This document shows, piece after piece, positions 47,871 through 56,841 of a DNA stretch of 64,000 nucleotides (within the stretch, counting starts at the first letter, position 1; each line of letters begins with the position of its first letter). Origin of the DNA: Mycobacterium parmense (GTDB lineage Bacteria; Actinomycetota; Actinomycetes; Mycobacteriales; Mycobacteriaceae); NCBI RefSeq assembly GCF_010730575.1, contig NZ_AP022614.1:2604001-2668000 (forward strand), given 5' to 3'. Below the pieces are notes generated by a model that saw nothing but the letters and a program-made list of their open reading frames with translations, searched no databases and was not told where the DNA came from. The translations under genes were made by a program, and so were the position numbers.

Positions 47871-49970
47871 GTGTGGGATATTGTGGCGGCCGCGGTGACC
47901 GGACGCCGATCCTGGCTGATCGGGTTGACCGCCGCGGCGCTGGGCATCGCGTTCGCGGTGCTCATCGGCGGTAACGCCGCGGCCGGTCAGGCGCCGAGGT
48001 CGGTGCCCACGCGCTCGGACTCCGCGCGCGTCGACGCGCTGGCCGGCCAATTTCCCGGCGCGCACCGCGCACCCCTGCTGCTCGCGGTCGACCGCGCGGA
48101 CGGCGCGGCGCTGGAGCCCGCCGACGTCGCGGCGGCGCGGTCGGCCCGCGACCAGATGGAGGCGACCGCGCAGGTCGGCGGGCCCGATCAGCCGGTGGTG
48201 GTCTCGCACGACGGCAAAGTCGCCATCGCTGTGGTCCCCGTCAGCACCGACCTGTCGGGGCTCGAGCTCACCCACGCGGTGGCCGCGCTGCGCACCGCCG
48301 CCCACGAGGGCCTGCCGTCCAACCTGCGGGCCCACGTCACCGGCGGCCCCGCTTTCGGCGCCGACATCGCCAACGCGTTCACCGGCGCCAACGTCACGCT
48401 GCTGGCCGTGACCGCGTCGGTGGTGGCGCTGCTGCTGATCGCGACCTACCGGTCGCCGGTGCTGTGGCTGGTGCCGTTGCTGGTGGTCGGGTTCGCCGAC
48501 CGGGTGGCAGCGGCCGTGGGGACCGCGGTGGCGTCGCAGACCAGCCTGAGCTTCGACGGCGCCACCTCCGGCATCACCAGCGTGCTGGTCTTCGGTGCCG
48601 GCACCAACTACGCGCTGCTGCTGATCTCCCGCTACCGGCAGGAACTGCGCGGGTATCCCGAACACAGAACGGCCCTGCGGCGCGCCGTGCGGATGGCCGG
48701 ACCCGCGATCCTGGCCAGCAACGCCACCGTGGTCCTGGCCCTGCTGACGCTCCTGTTCGCCGCCACCCCGAGCACGCGCAGCCTAGGTGCCCTGGCGGCG
48801 TGCGGGCTGGTCGTCGCCGCGCTGTCGGTCCTGGTGGTGCTGGGGCCCCTGCTGGCGGTGTGCGGGCGGCGGTTGTTCTGGCCGTTCATCCCCCGCCCTG
48901 GCGACGACGCGTCCGCGGAGTCCGGTGGCTGGCACCGCGTCGCGCAGTGGGTGGGCCGGCACCCCGGTCCGGTCGCGGCGGCCGCGGTTGCGGCGCTGGC
49001 GGTCCTGGCCACCGGGCTGCTGGGCACCCGGATCGGCCTGTCGCAGACCGAGCAGTTCCGGGTTCGCGCGGATTCGGTGTCCGGGTACGACATCGTCGCC
49101 GCGCACTTTCCCGCCGGGACGACCAGCCCGGTGCTGGTCGTGGCATCCACCGCGCAAGCGCCGCAGGTGCAATCGGCGATAGCGGCGAGCGCCGGCGTCG
49201 TCTCGGTCACCGAAGCCGGCCGGTCGGCGGCGGGTCTGACGAAGTGGTCGGTGGTGATCGACGCCCCCCCGGCCTCCGACCCGGCATTCACCGACGTTGC
49301 GGCGCTTCGCGATTCGACCCGGGCCGTCGATCCCACCGCGCTGGTGGGCGGCGCCGACGCGCAGGCCCTCGACGTCCGCGACGCCGCGACGCACGACCGG
49401 CGGGTCCTGATCCCGGCGATCCTGGCCGTCATCCTGGCGGTCCTCTTCGCGCTGTTACGGTCGCTGCCCGCGCCGCCGACCCTGTTGGCCGCAACGATTC
49501 TCGGCGCGCTGGCCGCACTGGGCGTCGGCGGCTGGTCCTGCCTGCACGTCTTCGGGTTCTCCGCGCTGGACAACAGCACGCCGCTGTTCGCGTTCCTGTT
49601 CTTGGCCGCCCTGGGCGTCGACTACACCATCTTCCTGGTCACCCGCGCCCGCGAGGAGGCCGCCCAGCGCGGCGCGCGCGACGGCATGGTCCGCGCCGTG
49701 TCGGCCACCGGTGGCGTCATCACCAGCGCGGGAATCGTTCTGGCAGCGGTGTTCTGCGTGCTGGGGGTGTTGCCGCTCATCGTGCTGACCCAACTCGGGA
49801 TCATCGTGGGACTGGGCATCCTGCTCGACACCTTCGTCGTACGCACGCTGGTGATTCCGGCGCTGTTCGCCCTCATCGGCGACCGCATCTGGTGGCCCGC
49901 CGATCCGTCCCGTGCCAATCCTGTTGAACAGCAAGACAATTCAATTCCAGAAGAACGGAGCATACCGTGA
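47871..49970 (+). CDS. MmpL-family RND transporter
   Basis: The 699-aa two-fold repeated transporter has about 12 helices, with extracytoplasmic loops after helices 1 and 7. GTG 47871 has no ribosome site and sits 11 bp after the operator, so a leaderless message is plausible. The first proton-relay motif reads GAGTNYALLL with Asn where MmpL3-type proteins have Asp; the second keeps LGVDYTIFLVTR. An MmpL-like gene is also part of the C. glutamicum carotenoid operon, so export or placement of a pigment is the likely role. GTGA overlap with tspO. Confidence 0.88.
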   Translation: MWDIVAAAVTGRRSWLIGLTAAALGIAFAVLIGGNAAAGQAPRSVPTRSDSARVDALAGQFPGAHRAPLLLAVDRADGAALEPADVAAARSARDQMEATAQVGGPDQPVVVSHDGKVAIAVVPVSTDLSGLELTHAVAALRTAAHEGLPSNLRAHVTGGPAFGADIANAFTGANVTLLAVTASVVALLLIATYRSPVLWLVPLLVVGFADRVAAAVGTAVASQTSLSFDGATSGITSVLVFGAGTNYALLLISRYRQELRGYPEHRTALRRAVRMAGPAILASNATVVLALLTLLFAATPSTRSLGALAACGLVVAALSVLVVLGPLLAVCGRRLFWPFIPRPGDDASAESGGWHRVAQWVGRHPGPVAAAAVAALAVLATGLLGTRIGLSQTEQFRVRADSVSGYDIVAAHFPAGTTSPVLVVASTAQAPQVQSAIAASAGVVSVTEAGRSAAGLTKWSVVIDAPPASDPAFTDVAALRDSTRAVDPTALVGGADAQALDVRDAATHDRRVLIPAILAVILAVLFALLRSLPAPPTLLAATILGALAALGVGGWSCLHVFGFSALDNSTPLFAFLFLAALGVDYTIFLVTRAREEAAQRGARDGMVRAVSATGGVITSAGIVLAAVFCVLGVLPLIVLTQLGIIVGLGILLDTFVVRTLVIPALFALIGDRIWWPADPSRANPVEQQDNSIPEERSIP

Positions 49971-50446
49971 ACAGGTCGATCCTAGCCGTCACCGCGGCCG
50001 CTGTCGCCGCCGCGGCCGGCACCGGAAGCATCGCGAGCCCCAAGCGGGTGCCGATGTGGTACTCGCGGCTTGAAAAGCCGGCCTACCAGCCGCCCAGCGT
50101 CGCGTTCCCCCTCGTGTGGACCGCCCTCTACGCCGACATCGCCACCGCCTCCGCCGTGGCCATCGAGCGGTTGCGCGCCGCGGGACGGCACGACGAGGCC
50201 CGCCGCTATGCCGCCGCACTCGGCCTGAACCTGGCGATGAACGCCGGATGGAGCTGGCTGTTCTTCCGTTACCACAAACTGGGCGCCTCCGCGCTCGGCG
50301 CCGCCGCGCTGACGGCGAGCAGCGCGGATCTGGCCCGGCGGGCCGCGCGGGCCGACCGCCGCGCCGGCCTGGCGCTGGCGCCCTATCCGGCGTGGTGCGC
50401 CTTCGCGACCGTTTTGGCCACGCATGTTTGGCGCCTCAACGATTAA
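49967..50446 (+). CDS. tspO: TspO/MBR-family membrane protein
   Basis: The 159-aa protein has five helices and the family landmarks WYSRLEKPAYQPPSVAFPLV, WTALYADIATASA and NAGWSWLFF. TspO binds porphyrins and tunes pigment-gene expression in Rhodobacter and handles haem or porphyrin stress elsewhere. Coupled to mmpL and just ahead of a photolyase, it fits a light or oxidative-stress unit. GTG start 49967 overlaps the mmpL stop. Confidence 0.9.
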   Translation: MNRSILAVTAAAVAAAAGTGSIASPKRVPMWYSRLEKPAYQPPSVAFPLVWTALYADIATASAVAIERLRAAGRHDEARRYAAALGLNLAMNAGWSWLFFRYHKLGASALGAAALTASSADLARRAARADRRAGLALAPYPAWCAFATVLATHVWRLND

Positions 50447-50461
50447 GGAAATCCACGAATC

Positions 50462-51796
50462 ATGCCGACGCTGTTGTGGTTCCGTCGCGACCTGCGGTTA
50501 GCCGATCACCCGGCGCTGGCGGCCGCGGCCGCCGACGGCGACACGCTGGCCTGCTTCGTGCTCGACCCGCGGCTGGAAGCCAGCGCGGGCAACCGGCGCA
50601 TGCAGTTCCTGGGTGACGCGCTGCGCGGGCTGCGCGACGACCTCGACGGCCGGCTGCTGGTGACCCGCGGCCGGCCGGACGAGCAGATCCCCCGCATCGC
50701 CAAGGAGATCGGCGCCTCCGCGGTGCACATCACGCAGGACTTTGCGCCGTTCGGGAAGCGCCGCGACGACGCGGTGCGCGCGGCGCTGGGGTCGGTGCCG
50801 CTGGTGGCCACGGGCTCGCCGTATCTCGTCTCACCCGGTCGCATCACCAAGAAGGACGGCACGCCCTACAAGGTGTTCACACCCTTCCTGTCCGCCTGGC
50901 GCCAGACCGGGTGGCGCAAGCCCGCGCGGTCGGGTCCCGGCTCCGCGCGCTGGCTGGACCCCGCGCAGGCCGGTGTCCGGCAGATCAACATCCCGGACCC
51001 CGGTGCCGGCCTCGACCTCGAAGCCGGCGAACGGGCGGCGCACCGGGCGTGGAGGGCGTTCGTCGACGACGGGCTGCGGCGCTACGCCGACGACCGCAAC
51101 CGGCCCGACCTCGCGGGCACCAGCCGGATGTCGGCGCATCTGAAGTTCGGCACGATCCACCCGCGCACCCTGGTCGCCGACCTCGACCTGCGCAGCAGCG
51201 GGGCGCTGGCGTACCTGCGCGAGTTGGCCTTCCGCGACTTCTACGCCGACGTGCTGCATCACTGGCCGGCCAGCGTGTGGCGCAACTGGAACAGCGACTT
51301 CGATTCCATTGCGACCGACACCGGCGCCGAGGCGAGACGCCGCTTCGAGTCGTGGAAATCCGGCCGGACCGGCTTCCCGCTGGTCGACGCCGGGATGCGC
51401 CAACTGCACGACACCGGCTTCCTGCACAACCGGGTGCGGATGGTAGTCGCCTCGTTTCTGGTCAAGGACCTGCACCTGCCGTGGCAGTGGGGCGCCGAAT
51501 GGTTCCTCGATCAGCTCGTCGACGGCGACATGGCCAACAACCAACACGGCTGGCAGTGGTGCGCCGGGTCGGGCACCGACGCGGCGCCGTACTTCCGGGT
51601 GTTCAATCCGATCACGCAGGGCGCCAAGTTCGATCCGCAGGGGGATTACATCCGGCGCTGGGTTCCCGAGCTGCGGGAGGCCGACGATGCGCATCTGCGC
51701 AAAGGCGACCGGCCGAAGGGTTACCCGCAAGCCATCGTCGACCACGGCGCCGAGCGGACCGAGGCGCTGCGCCGCTACCAGGGCATCTCCGGCTAA
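50462..51796 (+). CDS. phr: Class I CPD photolyase
   Basis: The 444-aa deoxyribodipyrimidine photolyase repairs cyclobutane dimers with blue light. The N-terminal antenna domain begins LLWFRRDLRLADHPAL. The FAD domain shows GFPLVDAGMRQLHDTGFLHN, VRMVVASFLVKDL and GDMANNQHGWQWCAGSGTD. It is 15 bp after tspO and convergent with the Rv3034c-like gene, overlapping by 4 bp; this is the right edge of the block absent from M. tuberculosis. Confidence 0.95.
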   Translation: MPTLLWFRRDLRLADHPALAAAAADGDTLACFVLDPRLEASAGNRRMQFLGDALRGLRDDLDGRLLVTRGRPDEQIPRIAKEIGASAVHITQDFAPFGKRRDDAVRAALGSVPLVATGSPYLVSPGRITKKDGTPYKVFTPFLSAWRQTGWRKPARSGPGSARWLDPAQAGVRQINIPDPGAGLDLEAGERAAHRAWRAFVDDGLRRYADDRNRPDLAGTSRMSAHLKFGTIHPRTLVADLDLRSSGALAYLRELAFRDFYADVLHHWPASVWRNWNSDFDSIATDTGAEARRRFESWKSGRTGFPLVDAGMRQLHDTGFLHNRVRMVVASFLVKDLHLPWQWGAEWFLDQLVDGDMANNQHGWQWCAGSGTDAAPYFRVFNPITQGAKFDPQGDYIRRWVPELREADDAHLRKGDRPKGYPQAIVDHGAERTEALRRYQGISG

Positions 51797-52530
51797 CGCG
51801 CCGCCTTCTTGCGCTCGATATCGGCCAGGGCGGCGGCCAGTTCGGCGCGCTGCGCGGCCGAGCTCTCCCAGGACAGCTGCCGGTTCTTGACCACCTTCGC
51901 CGGCGCGCCGACCGCGATGGAGTAGTCGGGGACGACGCCGCGCACCACCGCGTGCGAGCCCAGGACGCAGCCGCGCCCGACGGAGGTGCCGCGCAGCACG
52001 GTGACCTTCACCCCGACCCAGGTGTCCGGCCCGATGCGCACCGGTGACTTGACGATGCCCTGGTCCTTGATCGGCAGGTTGATGTCGTCCATGCGGTGGT
52101 CGAAATCGCAGACGTAGCACCAGTCGGCCATCAGGACCGAGTCACCGAGCTCGATGTCGAGGTAGGTGTTGATGACGTTGTCGCGGCCGAGCACCACCTT
52201 GTCGCCGAACCGCAGCGAGCCCTCGTGCGCGCGGATGGTGTTCTTGTCGCCGATGTGCACCCAGCGACCGATCTCGAGCTGGGCGAGCTCCGGGGTCGCG
52301 TGGATCTCCACGCCCTTGCCGATGAACACCATGCCCCGGGTGATGATGTGCGGGTTGGCCAGCTTGAACTTCAGCAGGCGCCAGTACCGCACCAGGTACC
52401 AGGGCGTGTAGGCGCGGTGGGCGATCACCCACTTCAGCGAGGCCAGCGTGAGGAACTTGGCCTGGCGGGGATCCCGCAGCCGCTGCCCGCGCCAGCGGCG
52501 ATGGAACGGGGCGTTCCACATGCTCGTCAT
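51793..52530 (-). CDS. Left-handed beta-helix acyltransferase (Rv3034c-like)
   Basis: The 245-aa hexapeptide-repeat protein begins at ATG 52530 (MTSMWNAPFHRR). Repeats run from about 80 to 205 (VHIGDKNTIRAHEG, VRIGPDTWVGVKVTVLRGTS) with SIAVGAPAKVVKN at the end, typical of maltose/NeuD-type O-acetyltransferases. In M. tuberculosis the gene belongs to the MGLP cluster and is a candidate for acylating that polysaccharide. Here it is separated from the other cluster genes by 23 kb. Confidence 0.85.
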   Translation of the reverse strand: MTSMWNAPFHRRWRGQRLRDPRQAKFLTLASLKWVIAHRAYTPWYLVRYWRLLKFKLANPHIITRGMVFIGKGVEIHATPELAQLEIGRWVHIGDKNTIRAHEGSLRFGDKVVLGRDNVINTYLDIELGDSVLMADWCYVCDFDHRMDDINLPIKDQGIVKSPVRIGPDTWVGVKVTVLRGTSVGRGCVLGSHAVVRGVVPDYSIAVGAPAKVVKNRQLSWESSAAQRAELAAALADIERKKAAR

Positions 52531-52598
52531 GGCCGCACAGCCTATCGAAGTCGGCACCGGTTACCCTCACCCCTGTACTCGATCGCCGCCGAGCCGAA

Positions 52599-53921
52599 AT
52601 GTGGAAAATCCAGGTGCCTGCCCGACATCTCCAGCGTCGGATTCGGCGTTGGTCGGCCGCGTCGCTTGCGGCCGTCCTCGCGATCGGGATCGCCGGCTGC
52701 GGCAACACCGACTCCTGGGTGGAGGCCTCGGCCGCGCAGGGCTGGCCCGCCCAGTACGGCGACGCCGCCAACAGCGGCTACACGGCAACCGGCGGGGCCA
52801 CCGGCCTGTCGCTGCGCTGGACCCGGTCGGTGAAGGGGAGCCTGGCGGCCGGCCCGGCGCTCAGCGCGCGCGGCTACCTGGCGCTCAACGCGCAGACGCC
52901 CGGCGGCTGTTCGCTCATGGAATGGGAGAACGACGACAACGGCCGGCAGCGCTGGTGTGTCCGGCTGGTCCAGGGCGGCGGCTTCGCCGGGCCCTTGTTC
53001 GACGGCTTCGACAATCTCTACGTCGGACAACCGGGCGCGTTCGTGTCCTTCCCGGTGACCCAGTGGACGCGGTGGCGGCAACCGGTGATCGGGATGCCCA
53101 CCACCCCGCGGTTTCTCGGGCACGGTCAGTTGCTGGTCGCCACCCACCTGGGCCAGGTGCTCGTCTTCGACGCCCACCGCGGGCAGGTGGTCGGCAGTCC
53201 GGTGGACCTCGTCGACGGCGTCGACCCGACCGACGCGACGCGGGGGCTGGCGGACTGCGCGCCGGCGCGGCAGGGCTGCCCCGTCGCGGCCGCCCCCGCG
53301 TTCACGGCGGCCGGTGAAACGGCGGTGCTGGGGGTGTGGCAGCCGGGCGCCCCGGCCGCGAGCCTGATCGGGCTGAGGTACCACCCTGGACAGACCCCCC
53401 AGCTCTCGCGGGAGTGGACCAGTGACGCCGTGGGCGCCGGCGTCATCGCCAGCCCGGTGCTGTCCGCCGACGGGTCGACCGTCTACGTCAACGGCCGCGA
53501 CCAGCGACTGTGGGCCCTGCGCAGCGCCGACGGGACGGTGAAGTGGTCGGCTCCGCTGGGTTTTCTGGCGCAGACGCCGCCCGCGGTCACCCCGCAGGGC
53601 CTGATCGTGTCCGGTGGCGGGCCCGACACCCGGCTCGCGGCGTTCAAGGATGCCGGCGACCACGCCGACGCGGCCTGGCGCCGCGACGACGTCGTTCCCC
53701 TGTCGTCGTCGAGCCTGGCCGGCGCCCGCGTCGGCTACGTGGTCACCGACGCCGCCCCCGGGATGTCGCTGCTCGTCTTCGATCCCGGCAGCGGGCGCAC
53801 GCTCAACAGCTACCCGCTGCCGGCGGCCACCGGATACCCGATCGGGGTCGCGGTGGGCAGCGATCGCCGGCTGGTGGCCACCACGAGCGACGGTCAGGTC
53901 TACGGCTTCGATCCGGCCTGA
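52599..53921 (+). CDS. Exported PQQ-like beta-propeller lipoprotein (Rv3035-like)
   Basis: The 440-aa protein has a basic N-terminus, a hydrophobic segment and lipobox GIAGC (Cys34). The mature part carries blade repeats of the quinoprotein-like propeller (VIASPVLSADGSTVYVNGRD, LWALRSADGTVKWSAPL, QVLVFDAHRGQVVGS). No PQQ-binding residues could be confirmed, so a scaffold or binding role is as likely as catalysis. Divergent from the Rv3034c-like gene. Confidence 0.83.
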   Translation: MWKIQVPARHLQRRIRRWSAASLAAVLAIGIAGCGNTDSWVEASAAQGWPAQYGDAANSGYTATGGATGLSLRWTRSVKGSLAAGPALSARGYLALNAQTPGGCSLMEWENDDNGRQRWCVRLVQGGGFAGPLFDGFDNLYVGQPGAFVSFPVTQWTRWRQPVIGMPTTPRFLGHGQLLVATHLGQVLVFDAHRGQVVGSPVDLVDGVDPTDATRGLADCAPARQGCPVAAAPAFTAAGETAVLGVWQPGAPAASLIGLRYHPGQTPQLSREWTSDAVGAGVIASPVLSADGSTVYVNGRDQRLWALRSADGTVKWSAPLGFLAQTPPAVTPQGLIVSGGGPDTRLAAFKDAGDHADAAWRRDDVVPLSSSSLAGARVGYVVTDAAPGMSLLVFDPGSGRTLNSYPLPAATGYPIGVAVGSDRRLVATTSDGQVYGFDPA

Positions 53922-53926
53922 AACTG

Positions 53927-54610
53927 CTAGACCGCCAGCGGCGGGATGGCGTTGCGCGGCACCTGGGCCTGGGCCGGGCCGGAAAACGCCGGCAACATCT
54001 CGCCCGGGGCGAAGTAGAAGATCAGCTGGTCGTCGGTGATCGCGAAGTTCTGGTAGTGCGTCGGGTCCAGCCCGGCCGACGGCAGGATCGCGACACCCAG
54101 GGGATTTTGGCGCTCCAGGTCGCGCTGCACGATCGGGAAGATGCTGTCCAGCGCGGACGTGCCGGGGGCGAAGAGGGTGTCGAACGTGATGGGCGCCTTG
54201 GTGCCCAGGTTGTAGTTGAACGCCTTGTACCAGATGGACGGGTGCGTGCCGCCCAGGTCCTGGAAGAACTTCAGCACCACGCTGCGGGTGTTGTGCGGCG
54301 GCTGGCCCGCGCTGTGCTGGTCGGTGGTGGCCTCGAGCTGGTAGGGCTGGTCGCGCTGTCCGGAGGTCTGAGCGACGCTGACGAACCCGTCGCGATTCTG
54401 CGTGATATAGGCCGTCAGCGCCTGCTCGTCGGGGTAATCGGCGGGAAACGTCAGGTTGATCATGTAGGTCGCGGTGGACGCCAGCACGTGGCACAGCTGC
54501 CCGGCTTCGACGGTGCCGCCCACGCCGGCACACGCCGCCGGGGCGGCGCTCGCCGGCCAGCCCAACAGGACCGCGGGCGCCAGCACCGCGGCCGCTATCA
54601 GATAACGCAT
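53927..54610 (-). CDS. Secreted DUF3298/RsiV-like protein (TB22.2, Rv3036c)
   Basis: The 227-aa protein starts at ATG 54610 with a cleavable signal peptide (MRYLIAAAVLAPAVLLGWPA then ASAAPA). The C-terminal region PITFDTLFAPG to DDQLIFYFAPGEMLP matches the DUF3298 fold. The M. tuberculosis homologue is a secreted/cell-wall antigen with reported esterase activity. It lies 68 bp downstream of the Rv3037c-like gene. Confidence 0.87.
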   Translation of the reverse strand: MRYLIAAAVLAPAVLLGWPASAAPAACAGVGGTVEAGQLCHVLASTATYMINLTFPADYPDEQALTAYITQNRDGFVSVAQTSGQRDQPYQLEATTDQHSAGQPPHNTRSVVLKFFQDLGGTHPSIWYKAFNYNLGTKAPITFDTLFAPGTSALDSIFPIVQRDLERQNPLGVAILPSAGLDPTHYQNFAITDDQLIFYFAPGEMLPAFSGPAQAQVPRNAIPPLAV

Positions 54611-54678
54611 CGTCGGATTGTCCTCGCAGACTGGGGGGCTGGGCGCCTGAAAGGCGGACGCAGTCAGCCTACCCGGCG

Positions 54679-55872
54679 CTATCGCGACGGACGGCAGACG
54701 AACACCCGGGCCTGACCGGCCGCCCCGGAGCCGATCCGGGTGATGACGGCGGCCAGGGACCGGGCGCCGCGCAGCCGCAGGCGTCGGCGCAGCGCGTCGG
54801 GGTCCACCCGGACCCCGCGGATCAGCACCTCGAGCGCCCCGCAGTCCAGTGCCGCCAACGCCAGACGCAGCCGCCGCTCGTCGAACGCCAACTGCTCGAG
54901 CACCTCGAAGCCACGGACCCCCGGCGGCAACCGGTCCCCGGACAGGTAGGCGATGTCGGGATCGAGTTGCCACAACCCGTGCCGGGCGCCGTAGTGGCGC
55001 ACCAGGCCGGCCCTGACCACGGCGCCGTCGGGGTCGACGATCCAGCGCCCCGCCGGCCGCACGCCGCAGTCGTCCGGTTCGGTGTCGGTGAGTTGTTCGC
55101 CGCGGTCCAGCACGCTGGCCCGCCGGCGCACACCGGGCGCCGCCAGGCCGGCCGACCACAGGCAGGCCTCCCGCACCGACCCCCGCAACGACGTCACCTC
55201 GATCTCGCCCTCGAAGCCGAGGCGCCGGACTTCGTCGAAATCGATTCCGGGAGCGCACTTTACGACAAAATCGCGGTCACGGTAGGTGACCATCAACTCC
55301 CGAAGGCCGGGCCGGTAGGCGCCGATATCGAACCGGCGGCGCCCGCCCTGTCGGCGCGCCGGGTCGGCAAGGACGGCGGTGCCGCGGGTGACCGGTCGCA
55401 GCGCGTCGGCGCGGCACAGCGCGGCCGAGGCCCCCAGGTTGTGGCGCGCCATCGCCAGGCGGACGGGGTCGATGTCGCTACCCAGCGCACAGACGCCGGC
55501 GTCGCCCAGAGCGGCCAGCTCGGTGCCGATCGAGCAGGTCGCGTCGTGGACCGCGGTCCCCACGCTCGCCAGCCGCCGCGCCCGGTGCACGGCCACCGGC
55601 GCCGCGGTGGCCTGCTGCAGCGCCTCGTCGGTGTACAGCCACTGCGCCACCCGCGGGCCCAGCCCCCCCAGCTTGTCGGCGGCGCGGCGGCGCAGCAGCG
55701 TCGTCTCCACCAACACCGCGGTCCGGTCGCCGAAACGGGCGCGCGCCGCGGCGGTGTCGGCGACCCGGGTGCGTTCAGTCAGCTCCAGTCCGGCGACCGC
55801 CGCCAGTGCCGCAACGCCGGGCTCCGACCGCAGGTAGCTGACGTCGTCGGTGCCGAAACGCAGGTTGCTCAG
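54679..55872 (-). CDS. THUMP-like class I methyltransferase (Rv3037c-like)
   Basis: About 397 aa, beginning LSNLRFGTDDVSYLRSEPG, the conserved opening of this mycobacterial family. The methyltransferase core has HDATCSIGTELAAL, ALGSDIDPVRLAMA and the DPAR motif (VLADPARRQGGR). No ATG, GTG or TTG lies near this N-terminus: the only coupled candidate is CTG 55872, overlapping the previous stop as CTGA. The first ordinary start (GTG, about codon 53) would delete the conserved N-terminus. Assigned to MGLP synthesis in M. tuberculosis, but DPAR-type enzymes usually modify RNA. Confidence 0.75.
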   Translation of the reverse strand: MSNLRFGTDDVSYLRSEPGVAALAAVAGLELTERTRVADTAAARARFGDRTAVLVETTLLRRRAADKLGGLGPRVAQWLYTDEALQQATAAPVAVHRARRLASVGTAVHDATCSIGTELAALGDAGVCALGSDIDPVRLAMARHNLGASAALCRADALRPVTRGTAVLADPARRQGGRRRFDIGAYRPGLRELMVTYRDRDFVVKCAPGIDFDEVRRLGFEGEIEVTSLRGSVREACLWSAGLAAPGVRRRASVLDRGEQLTDTEPDDCGVRPAGRWIVDPDGAVVRAGLVRHYGARHGLWQLDPDIAYLSGDRLPPGVRGFEVLEQLAFDERRLRLALAALDCGALEVLIRGVRVDPDALRRRLRLRGARSLAAVITRIGSGAAGQARVFVCRPSR

Positions 55873-56831
55873 GAGGGTTTGACCCCGGTGACCATGACGT
55901 TGTAGAACCAGCCCTTGGGCACCGCGCGCCGCCACACGTTGGCGTCGACCCAGCTGAGCGCCTTCCAGCCGTTGAACGCGAACTTCGCCCAGCCCCAGCC
56001 CAGCCGCCCGGGCGGCACCGACGCCTCGAAGGTGCGCACCGGCCAGCCGAACATCGCGGCGGTGAACTCCTCGCTGCCGGTGCGCACCTGCACGGCGCCG
56101 GCGTTGGCCGCCATGCGCTCGAGGTCCTCGGGCGCAAAGGTGTGCAGGTCGACGATCGCTTCGAGCGCCGCGACGCGGGAGGACTCGTCGAGCTCGACCT
56201 GCGGGCGCCGCCAGCTGCCCAGACCGGGCAGCCTGGTGACGTTGGTGGCCACCCGCCAGGTCAGGGTGGACAACGACCGGGCGTATACCTCGCCGATGTT
56301 GGTCGGCTCGCCGGCGAAGACGAACCGGCCGCCCGGCTTGAGCACCCGAACCACCTCGCGCAGCGAAAGCTCGACGTCGGGAATGTGGTGCAGCACGGCG
56401 TGCCCGACCACCAGGTCGAACGTGTCGTCGTCGTACGGGATGCCCTCGGCGTCGGCGACGCGGCCGTCGATGTCGAGGCCCAGCGACTGGCCGTTGCGGG
56501 TGGCGACCTTGACCATGCCCGGCGACAGGTCGGTCACCGATCCGCGCCGAGCGACCCCGGACTGGATCAGGTTGAGCAGGAAAAATCCCGTGCCACAACC
56601 TAATTCGAGCGCCCGATCGTAGGGCAGCTCGCGGGTGACCTCTTCGGGCACGATCGCGTCGAAGCGGCCGCGGGCGTAATCGACGCAGCGCTGGTCGTAG
56701 GAGATCGACCACTTCTCGTCGTAGGTTTCGGCTTCCCAGTCGTGGTAGAGCACCTGGGCCAGCTTGCTGTCGTGCCGTGCGGCCTCGACCTGCTCGGCCG
56801 TGACGTGGGCCGCCGGGTTTACGTCGGTCAT
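55869..56831 (-). CDS. SAM-dependent methyltransferase (Rv3038c-like)
   Basis: The 320-aa class I methyltransferase has motif I ALELGCGTGFFLLNL, acidic VTDLSPGMVKVA, DLVVGHAVLHHIPD and LKPGGRFVFAGEP. The C-terminal 120 residues are family-specific. It lies 10 bp downstream of echA17 and is coupled to the next methyltransferase. Substrate unknown; a lipid or polysaccharide is usually proposed. Confidence 0.88.
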   Translation of the reverse strand: MTDVNPAAHVTAEQVEAARHDSKLAQVLYHDWEAETYDEKWSISYDQRCVDYARGRFDAIVPEEVTRELPYDRALELGCGTGFFLLNLIQSGVARRGSVTDLSPGMVKVATRNGQSLGLDIDGRVADAEGIPYDDDTFDLVVGHAVLHHIPDVELSLREVVRVLKPGGRFVFAGEPTNIGEVYARSLSTLTWRVATNVTRLPGLGSWRRPQVELDESSRVAALEAIVDLHTFAPEDLERMAANAGAVQVRTGSEEFTAAMFGWPVRTFEASVPPGRLGWGWAKFAFNGWKALSWVDANVWRRAVPKGWFYNVMVTGVKPS

Positions 56832-56841
56832 GCAGGGCAGC

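Noticed and set aside
54679..56712. A single 677-residue open frame spanning two methyltransferase genes
   Set aside because: The upstream half is a shadow of the Rv3038c-like gene in another frame; only the part from 55872 has family similarity.
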